From the NCBI GenBank assembly GCA_031270585.1, contig JAISXK010000101.1:1-5029 (forward strand): a DNA stretch of 5,029 bases, in the 5' to 3' direction. This document shows positions 1 through 5,029 of the stretch, piece after piece. Under the pieces are notes generated by a model. It was not told the origin of the DNA. It made no database searches and was given only the letters and a program-made list of their open reading frames with translations. The DNA is from Clostridiales bacterium. Lineage in GTDB: Bacteria > Bacillota > Clostridia > Christensenellales > CAG-138. Every line of letters begins with the position of its first letter. Position 1 is the stretch's first letter. The translations under genes were made by a program, and so were the position numbers.

Positions 1-158
1 CGTAAGGGGGGATGTTGTCAAGCGGGTAATGGGCCGAATAAGCCGCCGCTGCGCGTAAACAGGATGCCGGATAAATTTTGTTTCCCGCCAGTATGCGAGG
101 ACTTTGGTGGCGGCAAGAAAAATTTCCCGCCGTTTTACAAAATCATCACAATTGGCGG
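1..158. other. Upstream intergenic region, possible gene tail at the left edge
   Basis: No convincing gene is seen here. Reading from base 2, the plus strand is open for 18 codons to a TAA at 56-58. This could be the tail of a gene entering from the left, but the stretch is too short to recognise. The segment carries a 9-base direct repeat, TTTCCCGCC, at 81-89 and 123-131. It also has two weak GC-rich inverted repeats: CCGCCA 85-90 with TGGCGG 108-113, and CCGCC 127-131 with GGCGG 154-158. The second is followed by TTTTC and could weakly terminate an upstream transcript, but its 22-base loop makes that doubtful. A minus-strand TTGACA at 21-16 might be the -35 of a leftward gene, but its -10 would lie outside the window. 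Confidence 0.35.
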
Positions 159-187
159 TTTTCAATCATTCTCACATGCGGTATACT
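159..187 (+). promoter_or_regulatory. Sigma-70/sigma-A-type promoter of htpG
   Basis: The -10 hexamer TATACT (182-187) matches five of six consensus bases. Seventeen bases upstream lies a weak -35, TTTTCA (159-164), matching four of six. The predicted transcription start falls at about 193-195, at the left end of the CIRCE operator, which is the usual geometry for an HrcA-repressed promoter. The operator placement supports the promoter more than the weak -35 does. Confidence 0.7.
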
Positions 188-192
188 GTTGC

Positions 193-219
193 TTAGCACT
201 CAGGTTATTTGAGTGCCAA
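193..219. promoter_or_regulatory. CIRCE operator (HrcA binding site)
   Basis: The sequence TTAGCACTC (193-201), a 9-base spacer (202-210) and GAGTGCCAA (211-219) match the CIRCE consensus TTAGCACTC-N9-GAGTGCTAA at 17 of 18 arm positions. The only difference is C at 217 instead of T. CIRCE is the binding site of the HrcA repressor, which classically controls groESL and the dnaK operon and is relieved when GroEL is occupied by misfolded protein. The element lies just downstream of the -10 and ahead of the htpG ribosome binding site, so bound HrcA should block transcription initiation. The hrcA gene is not in the window. Confidence 0.93.
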
Positions 220-228
220 ATATCATGC

Positions 229-237
229 GAAGGGTGA
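229..237 (+). promoter_or_regulatory. htpG ribosome binding site, decides the start codon
   Basis: GAAGGGTGA resembles the Shine-Dalgarno sequence. It ends directly against the first in-frame ATG (238), leaving about 3 bases after its GGG core, which is too close for efficient initiation. The second ATG (247) leaves 9 to 12 bases. An in-frame TGA at 235-237 rules out any start further upstream. Confidence 0.6.
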
Positions 238-246
238 ATGGGTAAA

Positions 247-2154
247 ATGGGATTACAGCAATTCCGCACGGAATCAAAACGCTTGTTGGATCTGATGGTC
301 AATTCGATATACACGCATAAGGAGATTTTTTTGCGCGAGCTCATCAGCAACGCCAGCGACGCCATAGACAAGCTGTATTACCGCGAGCTGGACAGCGGCA
401 CGGCCGGCATGAGCAAAGAGGATTTTTATATACGCGTCGATCTCGACAAAGAAAAGCGCACGCTTACCGTCTCCGATAACGGCTGCGGTATGACGAGCGA
501 AGAACTGCGGCAAAACCTTGGCACCATTGCCGATAGCGGCACGCTGCGCTTTCGGCAGGAGCGGCGCGAGAAAGGCGAGGGCGCCGATGAAGCGGAAACC
601 ATAGGCCAGTTTGGCGTGGGGTTTTACGCGGCGTTTATGGTGGCCAGGCGCGTTACGGTAACAAGCCGCGCCTTTGATGGCGACGGCGCGTATGCCTGGC
701 AAAGTGAAGGCGCGGAAGGCTTCAGCGTAAAAAAAGCCGAAAAGGACGGCGTGGGCACGCAAATCGTACTTGAGCTCAAGGACGACACCGAGGATGAACA
801 CTACAGCGAGTTTTTAGAGCCCTACCGCATTCAGCAATTGGTTAAAAAGTATTCGGATTATATTCGTTTCCCCATCAGGATGGAGATGGAGCATAGCCGC
901 CCGCTCGAAAAAAAGGAGGGGGAAGAGCAGCGGTATGAAACATACACGGAACTTGAAACGCTCAACTCCATGGTACCCATATGGAAACGCGGCAAATCCG
1001 AGCTGCAGGATGAGGATTACGATACCTTCTACCGGGAAAAATTCTACGATTATGAAAAACCGCTTAAGGTGATACACACGAGCGCGGAGGGCGCGGTGAG
1101 CTATACGGCGCTGCTGTTTTTACCCGCCCGCGCCCCGTTTGATTATTATACGAAGGATTTTGAAAAGGGCCTGCAGCTCTATTCCAACGGCGTGATGATT
1201 ATGCAAAAATGCGGCGACCTGCTGCCGGATCATTTCAGCTTTGCGCGCGGCATTGTGGATAGCCCCGATCTTTCGCTGAATATATCGCGCGAGATGCTGC
1301 AGCATGACCGGCAGCTAAAGATAATCGCCACCAATATAGAAAAGAAGATCAAAAACGAGCTCATGAGCATGCTTCTAAGCTCTCGTGAAGAGTATGAGAA
1401 ACTATGGAAGGCGTTTGGCCTGCAAATTAAATTCGGCGTTTACAGCGGTTATGGGCAAAACAAAGAGCTATTACAGGACCTCTTGTTGTTCCATTCCATG
1501 GATGGGGATAAGCTTGTTACCCTGAAGGAGTATTTTGACGCCATGAAGGAGAGTCAGCCGGCCATCTATTACGCGAGCGGCGAATCGGCGGCGCGTATAG
1601 GGCAGTTGCCGCAGCTTGACAGATTGCGCGAGCTTAAATATGACGTGCTGTTTTTGACGGACGACGTGGACGAATTCGCCCTCCAGATGCTAAGAGAGTA
1701 TGGTGAAAAGCCCTTTAAATCGGTATCCGCCGGCGATCTTGATATTGGAGACGCCGAAGAGAAAAAGCAGGCGGAAGAAAAGACGGAGGAAAACAAGGCG
1801 CTCTTAGACGCCATGAAGGAAGCGTTGGGCGCAAGGGTGAAGGCGGTGCGGCTCTCAACCCGCCTCAAGCGGCACGCGGTGTGCCTCACGGCGGATGGCG
1901 CGCTTTCCATTGAGATGGAAAAGGTGCTCAACCATATGCCAAACGAAAATAAAGCAAAGGCCGAACGCGTGCTGGAGATAAACCCCGCGCACGATGTCTT
2001 TCAAAAGCTGCTGCGTATCTACGAGGACGACAGGGAAAAGCTGCCCGCGTACGCGGAAATACTCTACACGCAGGCGCAATTGATGGAGGGCCTGCTGCCC
2101 GACGACCCGGGCAAGTACGCAGAAACGGTGTCGGGCCTGCTGTTCAGCGTGTAA
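247..2154 (+). CDS. htpG: Molecular chaperone HtpG (bacterial Hsp90)
   Basis: This is the cytosolic ATP-dependent Hsp90 chaperone, a homodimer that clamps and remodels client proteins, often together with DnaK. From the ATG at 247 it is 635 residues, close to the usual 620-640. The N-terminal GHKL ATPase domain spans roughly residues 1-215. It carries RELISNASDA (catalytic Glu31, Mg-binding Asn35), SDNGCGM (nucleotide-binding Asp77), GTIADSGT (93-99 region) and the lid motif GQFGVGF (120-126). The middle domain (about 230-500) contains NISREMLQ with the ATP-contacting Arg348. The C-terminal dimerisation domain begins after a charged stretch at about 503-517, and there is no MEEVD tail, as expected in bacteria. 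I prefer the ATG at 247 over the one at 238 because its spacing to the ribosome binding site is better and because the N-terminus then matches in length what I recall of the Bacillus protein. A promoter and CIRCE operator lie directly upstream, so heat-shock repression by HrcA is predicted. No frameshift or missing catalytic residue was seen. Confidence 0.97.
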   Translation: MGLQQFRTESKRLLDLMVNSIYTHKEIFLRELISNASDAIDKLYYRELDSGTAGMSKEDFYIRVDLDKEKRTLTVSDNGCGMTSEELRQNLGTIADSGTLRFRQERREKGEGADEAETIGQFGVGFYAAFMVARRVTVTSRAFDGDGAYAWQSEGAEGFSVKKAEKDGVGTQIVLELKDDTEDEHYSEFLEPYRIQQLVKKYSDYIRFPIRMEMEHSRPLEKKEGEEQRYETYTELETLNSMVPIWKRGKSELQDEDYDTFYREKFYDYEKPLKVIHTSAEGAVSYTALLFLPARAPFDYYTKDFEKGLQLYSNGVMIMQKCGDLLPDHFSFARGIVDSPDLSLNISREMLQHDRQLKIIATNIEKKIKNELMSMLLSSREEYEKLWKAFGLQIKFGVYSGYGQNKELLQDLLLFHSMDGDKLVTLKEYFDAMKESQPAIYYASGESAARIGQLPQLDRLRELKYDVLFLTDDVDEFALQMLREYGEKPFKSVSAGDLDIGDAEEKKQAEEKTEENKALLDAMKEALGARVKAVRLSTRLKRHAVCLTADGALSIEMEKVLNHMPNENKAKAERVLEINPAHDVFQKLLRIYEDDREKLPAYAEILYTQAQLMEGLLPDDPGKYAETVSGLLFSV

Positions 2155-2168
2155 GCCCATTTTGCCTG

Positions 2169-2261
2169 GTAAGCATAGCGCGCCAATCCATACCCGCCTG
2201 AAACGGCTGATTTTGGGCCGCTTTTGCGTCATCATCGGTCGGAAGAGCCCGCTATGCTTAC
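2169..2261. repeat. Perfect 12-bp inverted repeat framing the convergent intergenic gap
   Basis: GTAAGCATAGCG at 2169-2180 is matched by its exact reverse complement CGCTATGCTTAC at 2250-2261. After one mismatch (2181 with 2249), two more pairs extend it inward. The arms enclose 69 bases. The right arm contains the stop codon of the leftward amidohydrolase, and the left arm begins 15 bases after the htpG stop. Neither arm is followed by a T-tract on its outward side, so it is not a classical intrinsic terminator. It could be a long-range terminator or mRNA-end stabiliser for the two converging transcripts, or a small dispersed palindromic or MITE-like repeat. No flanking target-site duplication was recognised. 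Confidence 0.6.
2204..2225 (+). terminator. Weak candidate intrinsic terminator of htpG
   Basis: CGGCT (2204-2208) can pair with GGCCG (2216-2220) through four Watson-Crick pairs and one G-U pair. The loop is seven bases, and CTTTT (2221-2225) follows. The stem is short and the T-run has only four bases, so termination would be weak unless helped by the larger inverted repeat that surrounds it. It lies 50 bases after the htpG stop, where a terminator is expected between converging genes. Confidence 0.3.
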
Positions 2262-3421
2262 GGCTTGATATCCGATAGCCCAAGCATTCTGCAATACGCC
2301 TCCAGGCCATAGAGCAGCGCTTCCTCATCAAAATCAAAATGCGGGCTGTGCAGCGGCGGGTAACCGCTGTATTCGCCCACGCCCACAAAGAAGAACAGCC
2401 CCGGTATTTGCTGCTGGTAAAACGAAAAATCTTCGCCTATCATCTGGTGCTGCAGCGGGGTGAGATCGGTTTTGAGCATCAGCTGAAATTTCTCAGTCAT
2501 ATCCACGGGGTTTTCCACGCTGTAATAAAGCTGCACCTCTTCAAATGTGGTTTTGATGCCGGTGGCCATTTCAAAGCCCGCGAGTATTTTTTTTATGCGG
2601 CCCAAAACCTCTTCGCGCATTTCGGTGGTGAATGTGCGCAGAGTGCCGCTCATCACCACCTTGTCGCATATAATGTTACGCGCCTTGCCGCCGGAAATTT
2701 TGCCGATGGTCAATACAACGGGTTCGTCGGGGTTCGTGGAGCGTGATACCACCGTTTGCAGCACGTTGATAAGCTCGGCCGCAGCCACAACGGCGTCTAT
2801 GCCCTTGTTGGGGCTGGCGCCGTGCGCGCTCTTACCAAGCACCGTTAAATCAAACCCGCAGGATTGCGCCATGAACGTACCGCGTTTGATGCCAAGCTGG
2901 CCGTGCTTTAATTCGGGGAAGACGTGCAGCGCGTAAATGCGGTCTACGCGCGGGTGATGCAGGCAGCCGGCATCGATCATTTTTGTAGCGCCGTTGCCGC
3001 CCTCCTCGCCGGGCTGAAAGAGCAAAGCTATGTTAACCGTCAGCTTTTGTTTGTATTCTTTGAGCAGCTTTGCAAGCAGCAGCAGCACCGTCATGTGCCC
3101 GTCATGCCCGCAGGCGTGCATGCGGCCCGGGTGGGCGGAAGCGTAGGGGGCGTTTGTCCACTCCTCTATGGGCAGGCCGTCCATATCCGCGCGAAAGGCT
3201 ATGGTTTCAGTGGCACCGGTGGCGCCGGGGGCCATGTATACGGCCTTTACGCCGGTTCCGGCGATTTTTTCGAGCTTATCGCAGGCCTGATCCTGCAGGT
3301 AATTGAAAAGATATGCCTGGGTTTCATATTCTTCAAAGGAAAGCTCGGGTATTCGGTGCAGGTCGCGCCGTATATGAACGCATTCATCTTTCAAAGCGAG
3401 CGTCGCGTGGCTTAGTTGCAT
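2258..3421 (-). CDS. M20-family (M20D-type) metal-dependent amidohydrolase
   Basis: This is a 387-residue, probably cytosolic enzyme of the hippurate / N-acyl-amino-acid amidohydrolase group, which uses a two-metal site to cleave an acyl group from an amino acid or related amine. Conserved blocks appear in order: RRDLHRIPELSFEE (18-31), RADMDGLPIEE (77-87), MHACGHDGHM (101-110), LFQPGEEGGNGA (134-145), HVFPE (166-170), GKSAHGASPNKGIDAV (196-211), GTLRTF (259-264), EDFSFY (330-335) and LHSPHFDFDEE (357-367). Inferred metal ligands are Cys104, His106, Glu140, His166 and His358, with Glu139 as catalytic base. All are present, so the enzyme looks intact. The dimerisation (lid) domain is at about 186-290. 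There is no signal peptide. The ATG at 3421 is supported by GGAG nine bases upstream (3434-3431). An AT-rich patch at about 3473-3468 could be the -10, but no well-spaced -35 accompanies it. The gene converges on htpG and diverges from carD. The substrate cannot be decided; hippurate, acetyl-amino acids, N-acetyl-diaminopimelate and indoleacetyl conjugates are all possible in this family. Confidence 0.93.
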   Translation of the reverse strand: MQLSHATLALKDECVHIRRDLHRIPELSFEEYETQAYLFNYLQDQACDKLEKIAGTGVKAVYMAPGATGATETIAFRADMDGLPIEEWTNAPYASAHPGRMHACGHDGHMTVLLLLAKLLKEYKQKLTVNIALLFQPGEEGGNGATKMIDAGCLHHPRVDRIYALHVFPELKHGQLGIKRGTFMAQSCGFDLTVLGKSAHGASPNKGIDAVVAAAELINVLQTVVSRSTNPDEPVVLTIGKISGGKARNIICDKVVMSGTLRTFTTEMREEVLGRIKKILAGFEMATGIKTTFEEVQLYYSVENPVDMTEKFQLMLKTDLTPLQHQMIGEDFSFYQQQIPGLFFFVGVGEYSGYPPLHSPHFDFDEEALLYGLEAYCRMLGLSDIKP

Positions 3422-3543
3422 AGATGTAAACTCCGGTTTTTAGAATAATGGTTGTTCCGCTTTCTATATAATACAAGCACAAATGCGGGCTTGTTGCAAT
3501 CCTATAGGGGTAAAAAACTATATATTTGCCGAAATGATCTTGA

Positions 3544-3572
3544 GGATACCATATCCGGCGCCGTTTTAAAAC
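3544..3572. repeat. Cluster of three small palindromes in the divergent intergenic region
   Basis: Three dyad-symmetric elements run almost end to end: GGATA-CCA-TATCC (3544-3556), CGGCGCCG (3556-3563) and GTTTTAAAAC (3563-3572). They lie about 120 bases upstream of the leftward amidohydrolase start and 41 bases upstream of the -35 of the rightward carD promoter. Such a cluster could be a regulator binding site or a small structured element. No known operator was recognised, and short palindromes also arise by chance. Confidence 0.3.
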
Positions 3573-3612
3573 CATTGAAAAGCGCGCGCCCGCGTGATAA
3601 AATCCGCCGTTA

Positions 3613-3641
3613 TTGACATGGCGCGTTTTCTCGGGTATGAT
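3613..3641 (+). promoter_or_regulatory. Strong sigma-70/sigma-A promoter for carD and the PIN protein
   Basis: A perfect -35, TTGACA (3613-3618), is followed by a 17-base spacer and the -10 TATGAT (3636-3641), which matches five of six consensus bases. The predicted start is at about 3648, giving a leader of roughly 35 bases before carD with no room for a riboswitch. This is the clearest promoter in the window and points to steady, high expression. Confidence 0.85.
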
Positions 3642-3682
3642 AAATACAGCGGATTATAACATTTAGACGGAAGGAGAAGCAC

Positions 3683-4150
3683 GTGTTTCGGGTAGGCGAG
3701 CGGGTGTGTTATCCCATGCACGGCGTGGGCGTGGTGGAAGCCGTACAGGAGCAGGAAGTGCTGGGCGAAAAGGCGCGGTACTATACGCTGCGTTTTGTAT
3801 TGGGCAGAATGACGGCCATGGTGCCTGTGGCGACGGCGGGGGATGTGGGCCTGCGCGCGGTAATCAGCGCCGACGAATGCGACAAGGTGCAGGCGTACCT
3901 GTTGGAAGAAAGCGTGGAAGAAAGCGACAATTGGAATCAGCGCTACCGCGACAATTTAGAAAGATTACGCCAGGGCGATATCTACGGCGTGGCCGACGTA
4001 GTAAAAAGCCTGCTTTCCCGTGAGCGGGAAAAGGGGCTTTCGGCGGGCGAAAGAAAGATGTTTTTAACGGCCAAGCAAGTGCTGCTGGCGGAGCTTTCCG
4101 CCGCGAGCGGAAAGGATGAGGAAGCGTTCAAAGCCATTGTAGGAGAATAG
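3683..4150 (+). CDS. carD: CarD/CdnL-family RNA polymerase-binding transcription factor
   Basis: CarD/CdnL proteins bind the RNA polymerase beta subunit and stabilise the open complex at many promoters, notably those of rRNA and housekeeping genes. This one has 155 residues, close to the 162 of the mycobacterial protein. The N-terminal RNA polymerase-interacting domain (about 1-60) opens with FRVGERVCYPMHGVGVVEA, typical of the family. The C-terminal helical domain (about 65-155) carries WNQRYRDN, ERLRQGDIYGVADVV and KGLSAGERKM. Trp84 in the first of these corresponds to the tryptophan that wedges into DNA beside the -10 element in mycobacterial CarD. The GTG start at 3683 is supported by GGAAGGAG (3669-3676) at six bases' spacing. 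It has a strong promoter of its own and appears co-transcribed with the downstream PIN-domain gene, since only 32 bases without a terminator separate them. The protein is too short to be the transcription-repair factor Mfd, which shares the N-terminal domain. It could equally be called cdnL. Confidence 0.93.
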   Translation: MFRVGERVCYPMHGVGVVEAVQEQEVLGEKARYYTLRFVLGRMTAMVPVATAGDVGLRAVISADECDKVQAYLLEESVEESDNWNQRYRDNLERLRQGDIYGVADVVKSLLSREREKGLSAGERKMFLTAKQVLLAELSAASGKDEEAFKAIVGE

Positions 4151-4168
4151 GATTTAAAAGCTAACTAA

Positions 4169-4176
4169 AGAGGTGA
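4169..4176 (+). promoter_or_regulatory. Ribosome binding site that fixes the TTG start of the PIN-domain gene
   Basis: AGAGGTGA is a near-perfect complement to the 16S rRNA 3' end. It sits six bases before TTG at 4183, while the first in-frame ATG comes only at 4270, inside the conserved membrane region. This placement identifies TTG as the start codon. Confidence 0.85.
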
Positions 4177-4182
4177 CGCATT

Positions 4183-5029
4183 TTGGCTAAAAAGCTACTG
4201 CGCGTCTTCATTGCTCTGATAGGCGGTCTGATCGGGTGCTGGCTGGTGGTATTGGCGGATAACATGGTCGTAGCGCTCGGCGGTAACGGCTTTCAGTTGG
4301 CACTCTATGAGTGGGGTCTGGTGCTGCTTTATGTATTGGCGGGTTTACTATTTGCAATCATATTTTTTATTTTTTCCCCCAAAATACAAAACGCTCTGGC
4401 CAGGCTTCTCAGAGTAACGGAAGATACGCTCACGCAAATGCCCGTAGTGGATGTTTTTTTTGCTGTGTTGGGCCTTATATTGGGCCTTCTTGTGGCGCTG
4501 TTTATCACACAGATTTTATCTTTGATACCTGTGCCGTGGCTGGTAACGCCAATCAGCATAGGCTTGTATATTTTGTGCGGCTATCTGGGGGTAAGTATCG
4601 CCGTCAAGCGCCGCAACGAGATTCATGCCCCCGGATGGCTGCAATCGGGGATGGCGAAGCGCGGCGGCGCCTTTGCGAGGCCCAAAATACTCGACACATC
4701 CGTCATCATAGACGGCAGGATATGCGATATCTGCCAAACCGGCGTGATGGAAGGCGAGATTGTTGTGCCGGGCTTTGTTTTGGGCGAGCTGCGGCATATC
4801 GCGGATAGCTCTGACGGCATGAAGCGCTGCCGCGGCAGGCGCGGGCTTGATATATTGCAGCGCATGCAAAAAGAGCTTGCGCAGCCCGTGCGTATTGAAG
4901 AGCGCGATTATGAGGATATCGCGGAGGTTGACGCCAAGCTTTTAAAGCTTGCGCAGGATCTGGGCGGCGTTGTTGTTACGAACGACTACAACTTAAATAA
5001 GGTCGCCGGCGTACAGCGTGTGCCGGTGT
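4183..5029 (+). CDS. yacL: YacL-family membrane PIN(-TRAM) domain protein, 3' end beyond window
   Basis: The first 282 codons are visible; the reading frame is still open at the right edge. Four hydrophobic segments lie at about residues 5-26, 43-65, 88-113 and 117-141, giving a membrane anchor. After a short basic linker, a PIN nuclease-like domain begins at about 167 with KILDTSVIIDGRICDIC. It continues through VLGELRHIADSSD, RGRRGLDIL, EVDAKLLKLA and VVVTNDYNLNKV, all hallmarks of the YacL family. The four acidic PIN residues, Asp171, Glu202, Asp250 and Asp268, are all present, so Mg-dependent RNase activity on the cytoplasmic face is plausible, although the cellular role of YacL is not well established. 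A C-terminal TRAM RNA-binding domain is expected beyond the edge; Bacillus YacL has roughly 80 more residues. Translation starts at TTG, which can hide the gene from ATG/GTG-only prediction. It follows carD by 32 bases and probably shares its promoter. In relatives ispD and ispF often follow. Confidence 0.92.
   Translation, partial: MAKKLLRVFIALIGGLIGCWLVVLADNMVVALGGNGFQLALYEWGLVLLYVLAGLLFAIIFFIFSPKIQNALARLLRVTEDTLTQMPVVDVFFAVLGLILGLLVALFITQILSLIPVPWLVTPISIGLYILCGYLGVSIAVKRRNEIHAPGWLQSGMAKRGGAFARPKILDTSVIIDGRICDICQTGVMEGEIVVPGFVLGELRHIADSSDGMKRCRGRRGLDILQRMQKELAQPVRIEERDYEDIAEVDAKLLKLAQDLGGVVVTNDYNLNKVAGVQRVPV

Noticed and set aside
16..21. Minus-strand TTGACA that could be the -35 of a leftward promoter
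   Set aside because: The matching -10 would fall outside the window, and a single hexamer is too weak to report as a promoter.
1..237. Open plus-strand frame from base 1 to the TGA at 235-237, in phase with htpG
   Set aside because: It runs through the htpG promoter and the CIRCE operator, has no recognisable protein character, and has no supported start. The openness looks accidental.
274..801. Long minus-strand open frame (about 175 codons) inside htpG
   Set aside because: It lies opposite conserved HtpG domain sequence and is a by-product of GC-biased codon positions. There is no plausible ribosome binding site and no family resemblance.
2169..2261. Insertion sequence or transposon end suggested by the inverted repeat
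   Set aside because: There is no transposase, no target-site duplication was recognised, and only 69 bases lie between the arms. A small palindromic repeat or RNA structure fits better.
1855..2388. Minus-strand open frame (about 177 codons) spanning the htpG 3' end and the amidohydrolase 3' end
   Set aside because: It overlaps two well-supported genes, including part of the amidohydrolase on the same strand in another frame, and crosses the inverted repeat. Its composition is not protein-like.
2924..3415. Plus-strand open frame (about 163 codons) opposite the amidohydrolase
   Set aside because: It is antisense to the conserved M20 motifs and has no recognisable family. It is a shadow of the real gene.
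3468..3499. Possible amidohydrolase promoter on the minus strand (TTGCAA 3499-3494, TATTAT 3473-3468)
   Set aside because: The spacer is 20 bases, too long for a standard vegetative promoter, and alternative hexamer choices match poorly.
3384..3575. Small minus-strand frame upstream of and overlapping the amidohydrolase start
   Set aside because: It overlaps the amidohydrolase N-terminus in another frame, covers the likely promoter and palindromes, and has no good ribosome binding site.
4311..4808. Plus-strand frame (about 165 codons) within the PIN-domain gene
   Set aside because: The frame starting at 4183 encodes clear membrane helices and a full set of PIN residues over the same bases, so this is an out-of-frame shadow.

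Overview
The window looks like ordinary chromosomal DNA from a Gram-positive, Bacillota-type bacterium of moderately high GC, probably a clostridial lineage. This rests on three things: a CIRCE heat-shock operator, a CarD/CdnL regulator followed by a YacL-type membrane PIN protein, and strong purine-rich ribosome binding sites with consensus-like vegetative promoters. The species cannot be named from the sequence.

Layout from left to right. Bases 1-158 hold no convincing gene, only the possible last codons of an upstream gene and some short GC-rich repeats. A sigma-70-type promoter (159-187) and a CIRCE operator (193-219) then lead into htpG (247-2154, +), which encodes the bacterial Hsp90 chaperone. 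The short convergent gap after htpG is framed by a perfect 12-bp inverted repeat (2169-2180 and 2250-2261). An M20-family metallo-amidohydrolase (2258-3421, -) reads towards htpG. A 261-bp divergent intergenic region follows, with a cluster of small palindromes and a near-consensus promoter (3613-3641). That promoter drives a two-gene rightward unit: carD/cdnL (3683-4150) and, 32 bp later from a TTG start, a four-helix membrane PIN-domain protein of the YacL family (4183 to beyond the right edge).

The window contains three independent transcription units. htpG is a stress unit, predicted to be repressed by HrcA and released on heat or misfolded-protein stress. The amidohydrolase is a single catabolic or housekeeping gene. 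carD-yacL is a housekeeping unit combining an RNA polymerase-binding factor with a membrane-anchored predicted nuclease. In related Gram-positive genomes yacL is commonly followed by the isoprenoid genes ispD and ispF, so these are the expected next genes, but they are not visible here.

I found no mobile element, CRISPR array, RNA gene or clearly novel system. The points most worth a second look are the CIRCE control of htpG, the long inverted repeat between the convergent genes, and the palindrome cluster between the divergent genes.
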